Shown here: one piece after another, positions 1-6,177 of the stretch
How positions within the stretch are numbered: the stretch's first letter is position 1
Layout: each line of letters starts with the position of its first letter
Origin: Flavobacterium sp.
GTDB taxonomy: Bacteria > Bacteroidota > Bacteroidia > Flavobacteriales > Flavobacteriaceae
Assembly (NCBI GenBank): GCA_018062725.1
Contig: JAGORP010000109.1
Coordinates: 1 to 6,919, forward strand
DNA length: 6,919 nt
Direction of reading: 5' to 3'
Translations under genes and position numbers: made by a program
The notes under the pieces: generated by a model
The model's input: the letters and a program-made list of their open reading frames with translations, nothing else
Told to the model about the DNA's origin: nothing
Database searches by the model: none

Positions 1-509
1 CACTCGAACATTTTAAAGAAATCCGATTAGCTCACAGCTATTATTCCATAAACACTGATGTTGTCAAAAGCACTATCGTAATTTTTCTTTCCGAAATTTT
101 GCATCACGCCATCAAAGAAGAAGAAAAAAACCAAAACTTATTCTCTTTTTTAGAAACGGCGCTTCTTTGGTTAGACACACACGATGAAATGGCTAATTTT
201 CATCTCATTTTAATGATGGAAGTTACTAAATATTTAGGATTTTATCCCGATGTAACTGAAAAAGAGTTCGCTTTTTTTGACACGAAAGAAGGTTATTTCA
301 CCCCTTTTCAAAGTGTACATTCGTTAACCGAACACGAAACGCATTTGTTTAAAAAACTATTAGAATTAAAATTTGATGCCGACCAAAAAGTATTTGCTGG
401 AATTGAACGCCAAATATTATTAAAAATCCTTCTAGATTTCTACACTTTACATCTCGATGGTTTCAAAAAACCAAAATCGTTAGACGTTTTAAAAGAAGTT
501 TTTTCCTAA
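1..509 (+). CDS. recO: DNA repair protein RecO, C-terminal part (5' end outside window)
   Basis: RecO helps load RecA onto SSB-coated single-stranded DNA in the RecFOR recombinational repair pathway and can anneal complementary strands. The reading frame is open from base 3 to the TAA at 507-509, giving 168 visible residues. RecO proteins are about 240 residues long, so roughly the first 70, the N-terminal OB-fold, lie upstream of the window. What is visible is the all-helical C-terminal domain: a segment beginning LEHFKEIRLAHSYYSI, a helical stretch with FHLILMMEVTKYLGFYPD, and the closing HLDGFKKPKSLDVLKEVF, which I recognise from Bacteroidetes RecO. No CxxC zinc-binding cysteines are seen in this part. 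The TTG at 99 is inside the frame and is not the start. The identification rests on recalled family resemblance and is fairly secure. Confidence 0.85.
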   Translation, partial: LEHFKEIRLAHSYYSINTDVVKSTIVIFLSEILHHAIKEEEKNQNLFSFLETALLWLDTHDEMANFHLILMMEVTKYLGFYPDVTEKEFAFFDTKEGYFTPFQSVHSLTEHETHLFKKLLELKFDADQKVFAGIERQILLKILLDFYTLHLDGFKKPKSLDVLKEVFS

Positions 510-516
510 CGCTTAA

Positions 517-548
517 CTTTTGCCTTTTACCTTTTGCCTTTTACCTTT
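517..548. repeat. 14-bp tandem repeat, two full copies plus a partial
   Basis: The unit CTTTTGCCTTTTAC occurs at 517-530 and again at 531-544, followed by the first four bases of a third copy (545-548). The copies are identical. The repeat lies in the 79-bp gap between recO and ileS and has a strong pyrimidine bias on the + strand. The TTG in the second copy (534-536) is the proposed -33 element of the ileS promoter, and the first copy offers an equivalent TTG at 520-522. Confidence 0.85.
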
Positions 549-563
549 AAATCATTACTTTCG
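534..563 (+). promoter_or_regulatory. Predicted Bacteroidetes-type promoter of ileS
   Basis: Primary sigma factors of Bacteroidetes recognise a -7 box TAnnTTTG with a TTG about 19-21 bases upstream. Here TTG (534-536) is followed after exactly 19 bases by TACTTTCG (556-563), which matches the -7 box with one mismatch (C for the third T). Transcription would start near 567-570, giving an untranslated leader of about 20 bases before the ileS ATG. There is no Shine-Dalgarno sequence in that leader, as is usual for this phylum. Confidence 0.6.
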
Positions 564-588
564 CAAATTGATTTAAGAAAGCGACAAA

Positions 589-3500
589 ATGAGTACAAAA
601 TTTACTGAATACAAAGGACTTGACTTGCCAACAGTAGCATCAGAAGTTCTTGATTTTTGGAAGAAAAACAACATCTTTGAACAATCCGTAACTTCTCGAG
701 AAGGAGCTACACCTTACGTGTTTTTTGAAGGGCCACCATCTGCAAATGGTTTGCCTGGAATTCACCACGTAATGGCGCGTGCGATTAAAGATATTTTTTG
801 TCGTTATAAAACTCAAAAAGGCTACCAAGTTAAGCGAAAAGCAGGCTGGGATACGCACGGTTTACCAGTAGAATTAGGTACCGAAAAAGAATTAGGCATC
901 ACCAAAGAAGACATCGGAAAAACCATTTCGGTAACCGAATACAACGAAGCGTGTAAAAGAACCGTTATGCGTTACACTGACGTATGGAACGACTTGACTG
1001 AAAAAATGGGGTATTGGGTAGATATGGAAGATCCGTATGTGACGTACAAATCCAAATACATGGAAACCGTTTGGTGGTTGCTAAAACAAATTTACAATAA
1101 AGATTTACTATACAAGGGCTACACAATTCAGCCCTATTCTCCAAAAGCAGGAACGGGTTTGTCTTCGCATGAAGTTAATCAGCCAGGTTCATATCGTGAT
1201 GTTACGGATACAACGATTGTAGCGCAATTCAAAGCAAAAGACGAAACCTTACCAAGCTTTTTACAAGGATTTGGAAAGGTTCATTTCTTAGCTTGGACGA
1301 CCACTCCTTGGACGTTGCCATCAAATACAGCATTGACAGTTGGTCCAAAAATTGATTATGTTTTAGTGAAAACATTTAATGAATATACAGGACAACAAGT
1401 CAATGTAATATTGGCAAAAAATTTAGTTGGAAAGCATTTCAAAGGAAAATTCTTTCAAGTTCCTGTAACAATAGATTTTTCTAATTTGAATAGTGAATAT
1501 GATGGAATTGGAAGAATTGAGGCAATAACAGGGCAAAAGTTTACCGATGTTGATTTCCGAAATTTATTTGATATTAAAGTAGGAAAAAAGACACAAGGTT
1601 ACGATAATTCAAAATATAGTGATGTTGGATATAATTTTGATGAAGAAACAATAAATTTAATTGAAGCTTCAGATATTCAGACAGTAAACAAAAAAATTCC
1701 TTATCAAATTGTTGCCGAAACAAAGGGAGCTGATTTAGTAGGAATTCGTTACGAACAATTATTACCATTAGCATTACCGTATCAAAATCCAGAAAATGCT
1801 TTTAGAGTAATTTCAGGAGATTTCGTTACAACGGAAGATGGAACTGGAATTGTACACACCGCTCCAACTTTCGGAGCAGATGACGCTAAAGTTGCTAAAG
1901 AAGCAACGCCAGAAGTGCCACCAATGTTGGTTTTAGATGAAAAAGGAAATCCAGTGCCATTGGTAGATTTACAAGGAAGATTCATTCAAGGTTTAGGCGA
2001 ATTTTCAGGTAAATACGTTAAAAACGAATATTACAACGATGGTGAAGCACCAGAACGTTCAGCTGATGTAGAAATTGCTATTCAATTAAAAGAAGAAAAT
2101 AAGGCTTTCAAAGTCGAAAAATACGTACACAGTTATCCACATTGTTGGAGAACAGATAAACCAATTTTATATTATCCATTAGATTCTTGGTTCATTAAGG
2201 TAACCGAAATCAAAGATAGAATGTTCGATTTGAACGAAACCATCAACTGGAAACCAAAAGCTACAGGCGAAGGTCGTTTCGGGAATTGGTTGAAAAATGC
2301 TAACGATTGGAATTTATCACGTTCAAGATATTGGGGAATTCCTTTGCCAATTTGGAGAAGTGAAGATGGAACCGAAGAAATGTTGGTTGGTTCAGTTGAA
2401 GAATTGTATAACGAAATCGAAAAATCAATCGCGGCTGGTTTCCAAACAGAAAATCCGTACAAAGGATTCAAAATTGGCGACATGAGCGAAGCCAACTACG
2501 ATTTAGTGGATTTACATAAAAATGTAGTAGACGGAATTGTTTTAGTTTCTCCATCTGGAAAACCAATGAAACGCGAAACCGATTTAATTGACGTTTGGTT
2601 CGATTCAGGTGCGATGCCTTATGCACAATGGCATTATCCATTCGAAAACAAAGAATTAATCGACGAAAACAAAGCGTTCCCAGCTGATTTTATTGCGGAA
2701 GGAGTAGATCAAACACGTGGTTGGTTCTATACATTACATGCGATTGGAACATTAGTTTTCGATAAAATTGCCTACAAAAACGTAGTTTCAAATGGATTAG
2801 TTTTAGACAAAAACGGACAGAAAATGTCGAAACGTTTAGGAAATGCCGTGGATCCATTCACTACTTTGGCTGAATATGGTCCAGATGCTACACGTTGGTA
2901 CATGATTTCGAATGCTAATCCTTGGGATAACTTAAAATTTGATATCGAAGGTGTTGCTGAGGTTCGTAGAAAATTCTTTGGAACGTTATATAATACGTAT
3001 TCGTTCTTTTCGTTATATGCTAATATTGATGGATTTACTTATGATGAAGCGGAAGTTCCATTAGAAGAAAGACCGGAAATTGATCGTTGGATTTTATCTG
3101 AATTACATACTTTAATTCAAGTTGTGGATGAAGCCTATGCAGATTACGAACCAACAAAAGCAGCAAGAGCAATTTCTGATTTCGTTCAGGAAAACCTAAG
3201 TAATTGGTATGTTCGTTTGTGTAGAAGAAGATTTTGGAAAGGTGAATATGCACAAGATAAAATTGCGGCTTATCAAACGCTTTACACTTGTCTGTTGACA
3301 ATTTCTAAACTTGGAGCACCAATTGCACCGTTTTTCATGGATAAACTTTACAGAGATTTAACGTTAGCAACATCCTCAGAAAATTATGACAGTGTACATT
3401 TGGAGCAGTTTCCAGTTTCGGTTGAAAACTTTGTTGATAAGTCGTTAGAGAGCAAAATGTTAAAAGCACAAACGGTTTCTTCGTTGGTTTTATCGCTGCG

Positions 3501-4179
3501 TAAGAAGGAAATGATTAAAGTGCGTCAACCGTTGCAAAAGGTAATGATTCCAGTACTTGATGAGAATCAGCGTGCTGAAATTGAGGCAGTTTCTGACTTA
3601 ATTATGGCAGAGGTAAACGTGAAAGAAATTGAATTATTAGACGATGCTTCGGGTGTTTTAGTGAAGCAAATTAAGCCTAATTTTAAAACATTAGGACCTC
3701 GTTTTGGAAAGTATATGGGATTGATTTCCAAAGAGATACAAGGTTTTGGACAAGGTGAAATTGCAACATTAGAGCGTCAAGGTGAATTAGTTATGGATAT
3801 TTCAGGAAAAAGTATAACTTTATCACTAGAAGATGTTGAGATTTCTTCGCAAGATATTGAAGGTTGGTTAGTAGCCAATTCAAACGGAATTACGGTAGCA
3901 TTAGATATTACGATTTCCGACGAATTAAGAAAAGAAGGTATTGCGAGAGAATTGATTAACAGAATTCAAAATATCAGAAAAGACTCAGGTTTTGAAGTAA
4001 CAGATAAGATTACTGTTAAAATGGAAAAAAATACGCAAGTAGAAGAAGCTGTTTTAGCAAACGAATCGTATATTAAGTCAGAAACCTTAACCGAATCGTT
4101 AATTTTTGTGGATACCCTTGAAAATGGTACGGAAATTGAGTTTGATGATATAAAAACAAGTATATTAATTTCAAAATAA
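589..4179 (+). CDS. ileS: Isoleucyl-tRNA synthetase, IleRS2 (eukaryote-like) type, with GIHH signature
   Basis: This cytoplasmic enzyme charges tRNA-Ile with isoleucine and hydrolyses mischarged valine. It has 1196 residues. The N-terminal half of the Rossmann catalytic core contains PPSANGLPGIHH (HIGH region, residues 57-60) and GWDTHGLPVE (from residue 86). The CP1 editing domain carries WTTTPW (236-241) and GTGIVHTAP with GADD (418-432). The second half of the core has DVWFDSG (668-674) and KMSKR (745-749). The anticodon-binding helical domain includes ENLSNWYVRLCRRRFW near 868-883. The C-terminal region (about 980-1196) has no cysteine pairs, so it lacks the zinc module of IleRS1; this and the overall motifs point to the IleRS2 class. 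Oddities are the HIGH motif reading GIHH and an apparent AT-rich insertion around residues 288-368. The ATG at 589 fits the family N-terminus and the promoter upstream. An AT-rich hairpin overlaps the stop codon. Confidence 0.97.
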   Translation: MSTKFTEYKGLDLPTVASEVLDFWKKNNIFEQSVTSREGATPYVFFEGPPSANGLPGIHHVMARAIKDIFCRYKTQKGYQVKRKAGWDTHGLPVELGTEKELGITKEDIGKTISVTEYNEACKRTVMRYTDVWNDLTEKMGYWVDMEDPYVTYKSKYMETVWWLLKQIYNKDLLYKGYTIQPYSPKAGTGLSSHEVNQPGSYRDVTDTTIVAQFKAKDETLPSFLQGFGKVHFLAWTTTPWTLPSNTALTVGPKIDYVLVKTFNEYTGQQVNVILAKNLVGKHFKGKFFQVPVTIDFSNLNSEYDGIGRIEAITGQKFTDVDFRNLFDIKVGKKTQGYDNSKYSDVGYNFDEETINLIEASDIQTVNKKIPYQIVAETKGADLVGIRYEQLLPLALPYQNPENAFRVISGDFVTTEDGTGIVHTAPTFGADDAKVAKEATPEVPPMLVLDEKGNPVPLVDLQGRFIQGLGEFSGKYVKNEYYNDGEAPERSADVEIAIQLKEENKAFKVEKYVHSYPHCWRTDKPILYYPLDSWFIKVTEIKDRMFDLNETINWKPKATGEGRFGNWLKNANDWNLSRSRYWGIPLPIWRSEDGTEEMLVGSVEELYNEIEKSIAAGFQTENPYKGFKIGDMSEANYDLVDLHKNVVDGIVLVSPSGKPMKRETDLIDVWFDSGAMPYAQWHYPFENKELIDENKAFPADFIAEGVDQTRGWFYTLHAIGTLVFDKIAYKNVVSNGLVLDKNGQKMSKRLGNAVDPFTTLAEYGPDATRWYMISNANPWDNLKFDIEGVAEVRRKFFGTLYNTYSFFSLYANIDGFTYDEAEVPLEERPEIDRWILSELHTLIQVVDEAYADYEPTKAARAISDFVQENLSNWYVRLCRRRFWKGEYAQDKIAAYQTLYTCLLTISKLGAPIAPFFMDKLYRDLTLATSSENYDSVHLEQFPVSVENFVDKSLESKMLKAQTVSSLVLSLRKKEMIKVRQPLQKVMIPVLDENQRAEIEAVSDLIMAEVNVKEIELLDDASGVLVKQIKPNFKTLGPRFGKYMGLISKEIQGFGQGEIATLERQGELVMDISGKSITLSLEDVEISSQDIEGWLVANSNGITVALDITISDELRKEGIARELINRIQNIRKDSGFEVTDKITVKMEKNTQVEEAVLANESYIKSETLTESLIFVDTLENGTEIEFDDIKTSILISK

Positions 4180-4198
4180 AAGCCAAAAGCTTTTATTT
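4174..4198 (+). terminator. AT-rich hairpin overlapping the ileS stop codon, possible terminator
   Basis: A perfect 10-bp stem (4174-4183 with 4189-4198) encloses the 5-base loop CAAAA. Only two of the ten pairs are G-C, and the downstream T-run forms part of the stem rather than following it. The left arm includes the ileS TAA. It could terminate ileS transcripts weakly or protect their 3' end. The 28 bases after it (4199-4226) hold no clear promoter for the next gene, so some read-through is likely. Confidence 0.5.
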
Positions 4199-4226
4199 AA
4201 AGTATAACTATAAAAATATTGAAATT

Positions 4227-4607
4227 ATGATAGAGGAGCAAATTAGATTTTCAGACGCTGATTTGGCTGAATTCAAAGCATTAATTCAAGCGAAATTAGA
4301 AAAAGCTAAAGGTGATTTAGAGCTTATTAAGAGTGCCTATATGAATGATTTAAATAACGGAACTGATGATACATCACCAACGTTTAAAGCATTTGAAGAA
4401 GGCAGTGAAACAATGAGTAAAGAAGCCAATTCACAACTAGCTATTCGTCAAGAAAAGTTTATTAGAGATTTAAAAAATGCCTTAATTCGTATTGAAAACA
4501 AAACCTATGGTTTGTGTAAAGTTACAGGCAAATTAATCAATAAAGAAAGATTAAAAATCGTCCCTCATGCAACTATGAGTATCGAAGCGAAAAACTTGCA
4601 ACGTTAA
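4227..4607 (+). CDS. TraR/DksA-family protein with degenerate zinc finger
   Basis: DksA-type proteins bind in the secondary channel of RNA polymerase and, with ppGpp in proteobacteria, tune initiation at stable-RNA and amino-acid promoters. This 126-residue protein has the family layout. A long helical region (about residues 9-42) and a second one (about 60-92) form the coiled coil; the acidic stretch around DDTSPTF (47-53) lies near its tip. A C-terminal finger region follows from YGLCKVTG (94-101) to PHATMSIEAK (113-122). Canonical DksA has four zinc cysteines in two CxxC pairs. Here only C97 is kept; the other positions are T100, S118 and A121, so zinc binding by this motif is unlikely. 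I recall the same loss in Flavobacteriaceae relatives, so it is probably not decay. The gene follows ileS after 47 bases and ends before a strong terminator. The family call is firm, but the exact regulatory role is not known from sequence. Confidence 0.9.
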   Translation: MIEEQIRFSDADLAEFKALIQAKLEKAKGDLELIKSAYMNDLNNGTDDTSPTFKAFEEGSETMSKEANSQLAIRQEKFIRDLKNALIRIENKTYGLCKVTGKLINKERLKIVPHATMSIEAKNLQR

Positions 4608-4627
4608 TCTTTTTACAAAATTTTACT

Positions 4628-4655
4628 AACGCTCCGTTTGGGGCGTTTTTTATTT
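4628..4655 (+). terminator. Strong intrinsic terminator after the TraR/DksA-like gene
   Basis: AACGCTCC (4628-4635) pairs with GGGGCGTT (4640-4647) around the loop GTTT. This is an 8-bp stem with one T-G wobble and a GC-rich upper half. It is followed by TTTTATTT (4648-4655). This is a classic Rho-independent terminator, 20 bases after the TAA of the upstream gene, and it isolates lspA from that transcript. Confidence 0.9.
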
Positions 4656-4667
4656 GATAAAAACTAC

Positions 4668-4675
4668 TACTTTTG
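4668..4675 (+). promoter_or_regulatory. Predicted -7 box of the lspA promoter
   Basis: TACTTTTG is an exact match to the Bacteroidetes -7 consensus TAnnTTTG. It lies just downstream of the terminator and 14 bases before the chosen lspA ATG. No TTG stands at the usual 19-21 base distance; that position is occupied by the terminator T-run, so the -33 element is missing or weak. The predicted transcript would start near 4679-4682, giving a very short leader of about 10 bases. Confidence 0.55.
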
Positions 4676-4689
4676 CAAAAAAAATGAAC

Positions 4690-5325
4690 ATGTCGTTAAA
4701 GAAAGCCTATATTTTAATCCTTGCTATTTTATTAATTGATCAGATTTCTAAAATCTACATTAAAACGCATTTTTTTATTGGAGAATCCATAAAAGTAATG
4801 GGTTTAGAATGGTTTCAAATTCATTTTATAGAGAACGAAGGCATGGCTTGGGGTGCTGAAATCCCCGGAGATTACGGAAAACTAATCTTAACTTTATTCC
4901 GTATCGTAGCCGTAGGTGGAATCGCTTGGTGGTTGTGGGATTCAGTAAGAAAAAATGCGTCAAATTACTTAATAGTAGCTATTGCTTTGATTTTTACAGG
5001 CGCATTAGGAAATATTATCGATTCAGTTTTTTACGGCGTAATTTTTAACGATAGTTACCATCAAGTAGCAACTGCTTTTGCTGACCAACCTTACGGTACT
5101 TGGTTCCATGGAGAAGTGGTAGATATGTTCTATTTTCCAATGTGGGAAGGAAACTTACCTTCTTGGTTGCCAATTTGGGGCGGCAAACACTTTACTTTCT
5201 TCAACGCTATTTTCAATGTAGCCGATGTTGCAATTTCTACTGGTGTTGGGATTTTAATCGTTTTCAACAAAAGAGCTTTTGCTCATACGGATAAAGAGGA
5301 AGAAACTATTCAAACTCAAGAATAA
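4690..5325 (+). CDS. lspA: Lipoprotein signal peptidase (signal peptidase II)
   Basis: LspA is the inner-membrane aspartyl protease that removes the signal peptide from lipid-modified prolipoproteins, cutting just before the lipidated cysteine. With the ATG at 4690 it has 211 residues. It has four hydrophobic segments (about 6-22, 64-83, 93-110, 170-192). The family motifs are ENEGMAWG (48-55), GNIID with catalytic D111, and FNVADVAI with catalytic D179. It is longer than E. coli LspA (164 residues), mainly because about 60 residues lie between D111 and the last membrane segment, including VVDMFYF; I recall this in other Bacteroidetes LspA proteins. ATG 4690 gives the MSLKKAY start I recall from relatives; ATG 4684 is a possible alternative, two codons longer. 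Any start upstream of about 4680 would precede the predicted transcription start. The stop overlaps the next gene's start by one base. Confidence 0.95.
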   Translation: MSLKKAYILILAILLIDQISKIYIKTHFFIGESIKVMGLEWFQIHFIENEGMAWGAEIPGDYGKLILTLFRIVAVGGIAWWLWDSVRKNASNYLIVAIALIFTGALGNIIDSVFYGVIFNDSYHQVATAFADQPYGTWFHGEVVDMFYFPMWEGNLPSWLPIWGGKHFTFFNAIFNVADVAISTGVGILIVFNKRAFAHTDKEEETIQTQE

Positions 5326-5606
5326 TGTTTCCGACAGATTCTGAATTTACACTTTTATACTTTGTGTATTTTTCGGTATTTGCTTATTTTCTTTTGGGTT
5401 TAATTTTTACTAAAAGAACTATATATAAAGTGAATTTGACCATTTTTATGGTCTATTTTTTATATATGTTTTACATTTTTTTAGATGAAGATAATTTTAA
5501 AGGTGGAAATTCTTTAGCGGTTTTATTTTATGGCGGGATTTTTGTGGTAACTCACATTATTATTTATGGAGTAATTGAATTGATTACGAGTTTTAGAAAG
5601 AAATAA
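5325..5606 (+). CDS. Small three-helix membrane protein of unknown function
   Basis: I do not recognise this 93-residue protein. It is very hydrophobic and rich in Phe and Tyr, with three likely membrane helices at about residues 8-28, 36-53 and 64-87. The basic KR after helix 1 and the C-terminal FRKK suggest cytoplasmic sides, while DEDNFK between helices 2 and 3 and the acidic N-terminus suggest the periplasm: N-out, C-in. No cysteine, lipobox or catalytic motif is visible. Its ATG overlaps the lspA TAA (TAATG), a typical arrangement for translational coupling, so it is probably expressed with lspA. That hints at, but does not show, a membrane or lipoprotein-related role. Its 3' end overlaps the convergent cyclo-ligase gene by 14 bases, and no terminator follows it. 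The reading frame, coupling and composition support a real gene. Confidence 0.75.
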   Translation: MFPTDSEFTLLYFVYFSVFAYFLLGLIFTKRTIYKVNLTIFMVYFLYMFYIFLDEDNFKGGNSLAVLFYGGIFVVTHIIIYGVIELITSFRKK

Positions 5607-6177
5607 TCCCCTCAGGTGTCACACAAAAATCCAAATTTACATCATTTTCTGAAACATCGTCAATTTTATCTTCTGGAGGAAAGAACGACAACCCAATTTT
5701 AATCGTTTCAGGCTTGCATTTACTTAGAAAGTTATCGTAAAAACCTTTTCCGTAACCAACACGATTTCCGTGCTTGTCGTAAGCTAAAAGAGGCACAAAA
5801 ACCACATCAATTTTTGCATCAGGAACTTCTAAACCATCAACCGGTTCTGGTACGTTGTAACTGTTTTTTTTGATTTTGGTATTATCGGTTAATAAAAAAG
5901 GCGTCATTCCTAAAGTGGCAAAGTCGCACTTCGAAATGACGATTTCTTTATCTTTTCCCGCTAAAATTTGCAGTATATATTCGGTATTGATTTCTTTTTG
6001 CTCTTCAATCGTTAAAAACAAATGATAATACAATTTGTCCCAAACCAGCCTGCCGCTAGGCTCAGCATCCATTCGCAACAATTGGTTCGCAATCGCCAAA
6101 CTTTTGTCTTCGATTTCTTCTTCAGTTAACGATTGTCTTAATACTTTGTACTTACTTCTTAATGCCTTTTTATCCAT
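5593..6177 (-). CDS. fau: 5-formyltetrahydrofolate cyclo-ligase (5,10-methenyl-THF synthetase)
   Basis: The enzyme converts 5-formyl-THF to 5,10-methenyl-THF with ATP, returning a stored folate to the one-carbon pool in the cytoplasm. The protein has 194 residues, normal for the family. Evidence includes the basic N-terminus (KKALRSKYKVLRQSL), the central strand-loop region with IDVVFVPLLAYD (123-134), and the family signature GNRVGYGKGFYD (137-148), whose glycine-rich loop binds the ATP phosphates and which is followed by the conserved aspartate. The C-terminal DFCVTPEGI is also typical. Residues about 37-45 (DAEPSGRLV) look like an extra short insertion; their DNA is a GC-rich palindrome (see 6047-6062). 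The ATG at 6177 overlaps the end of the upstream decarboxylase gene by 8 bases, suggesting one transcript. The 3' end overlaps the convergent membrane-protein gene. The symbol fau (ygfA in E. coli) is used by homology. Confidence 0.93.
   Translation of the reverse strand: MDKKALRSKYKVLRQSLTEEEIEDKSLAIANQLLRMDAEPSGRLVWDKLYYHLFLTIEEQKEINTEYILQILAGKDKEIVISKCDFATLGMTPFLLTDNTKIKKNSYNVPEPVDGLEVPDAKIDVVFVPLLAYDKHGNRVGYGKGFYDNFLSKCKPETIKIGLSFFPPEDKIDDVSENDVNLDFCVTPEGIISF
6047..6062. repeat. GC-rich palindrome inside the cyclo-ligase gene
   Basis: AGCCT (6047-6051) and AGGCT (6058-6062) form a perfect 5-bp inverted repeat around GCCGCT. By my count 6041-6075 is about 60% G+C, against well under 40% for most of the surrounding DNA. 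In the gene's reading direction it encodes roughly EPSGRL, between the conserved N-terminal helix and the WDKLYYHLF strand. It resembles a small interspersed palindromic element taken into a coding region in frame, but only one copy is present in this window. Confidence 0.45.

Noticed and set aside
99..101. TTG as the start of a 136-residue protein
   Set aside because: The same frame is open to the window edge and encodes further RecO-like sequence upstream, so this is an internal codon.
484..506. Hairpin of A and T runs at the recO 3' end as a terminator
   Set aside because: The pairing comes only from short A and T runs without a GC core.
510..588. T-box or other riboswitch controlling ileS
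   Set aside because: The predicted leader is only about 20 bases and contains no stem structure; T-boxes are also not typical of Bacteroidetes.
2172..2495. Minus-strand open frames inside ileS (640-858, 1574-1774, 1782-1985, 2172-2495, 3035-3301) and + frames at 2297-2485 and 5100-5294
   Set aside because: They lie wholly inside strongly supported genes, show no recognisable motifs or promoters, and look like chance frames.
4199..4226. Possible own promoter of the TraR/DksA-like gene
   Set aside because: The gap is AT-rich, but no acceptable TAnnTTTG with a spaced TTG is present.
4654..4689. Longer lspA starting at TTG 4654
   Set aside because: The extension would lie in the terminator tail and over the -7 box, upstream of the predicted transcription start. 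ATG 4690 (or 4684) gives the normal LspA N-terminus.
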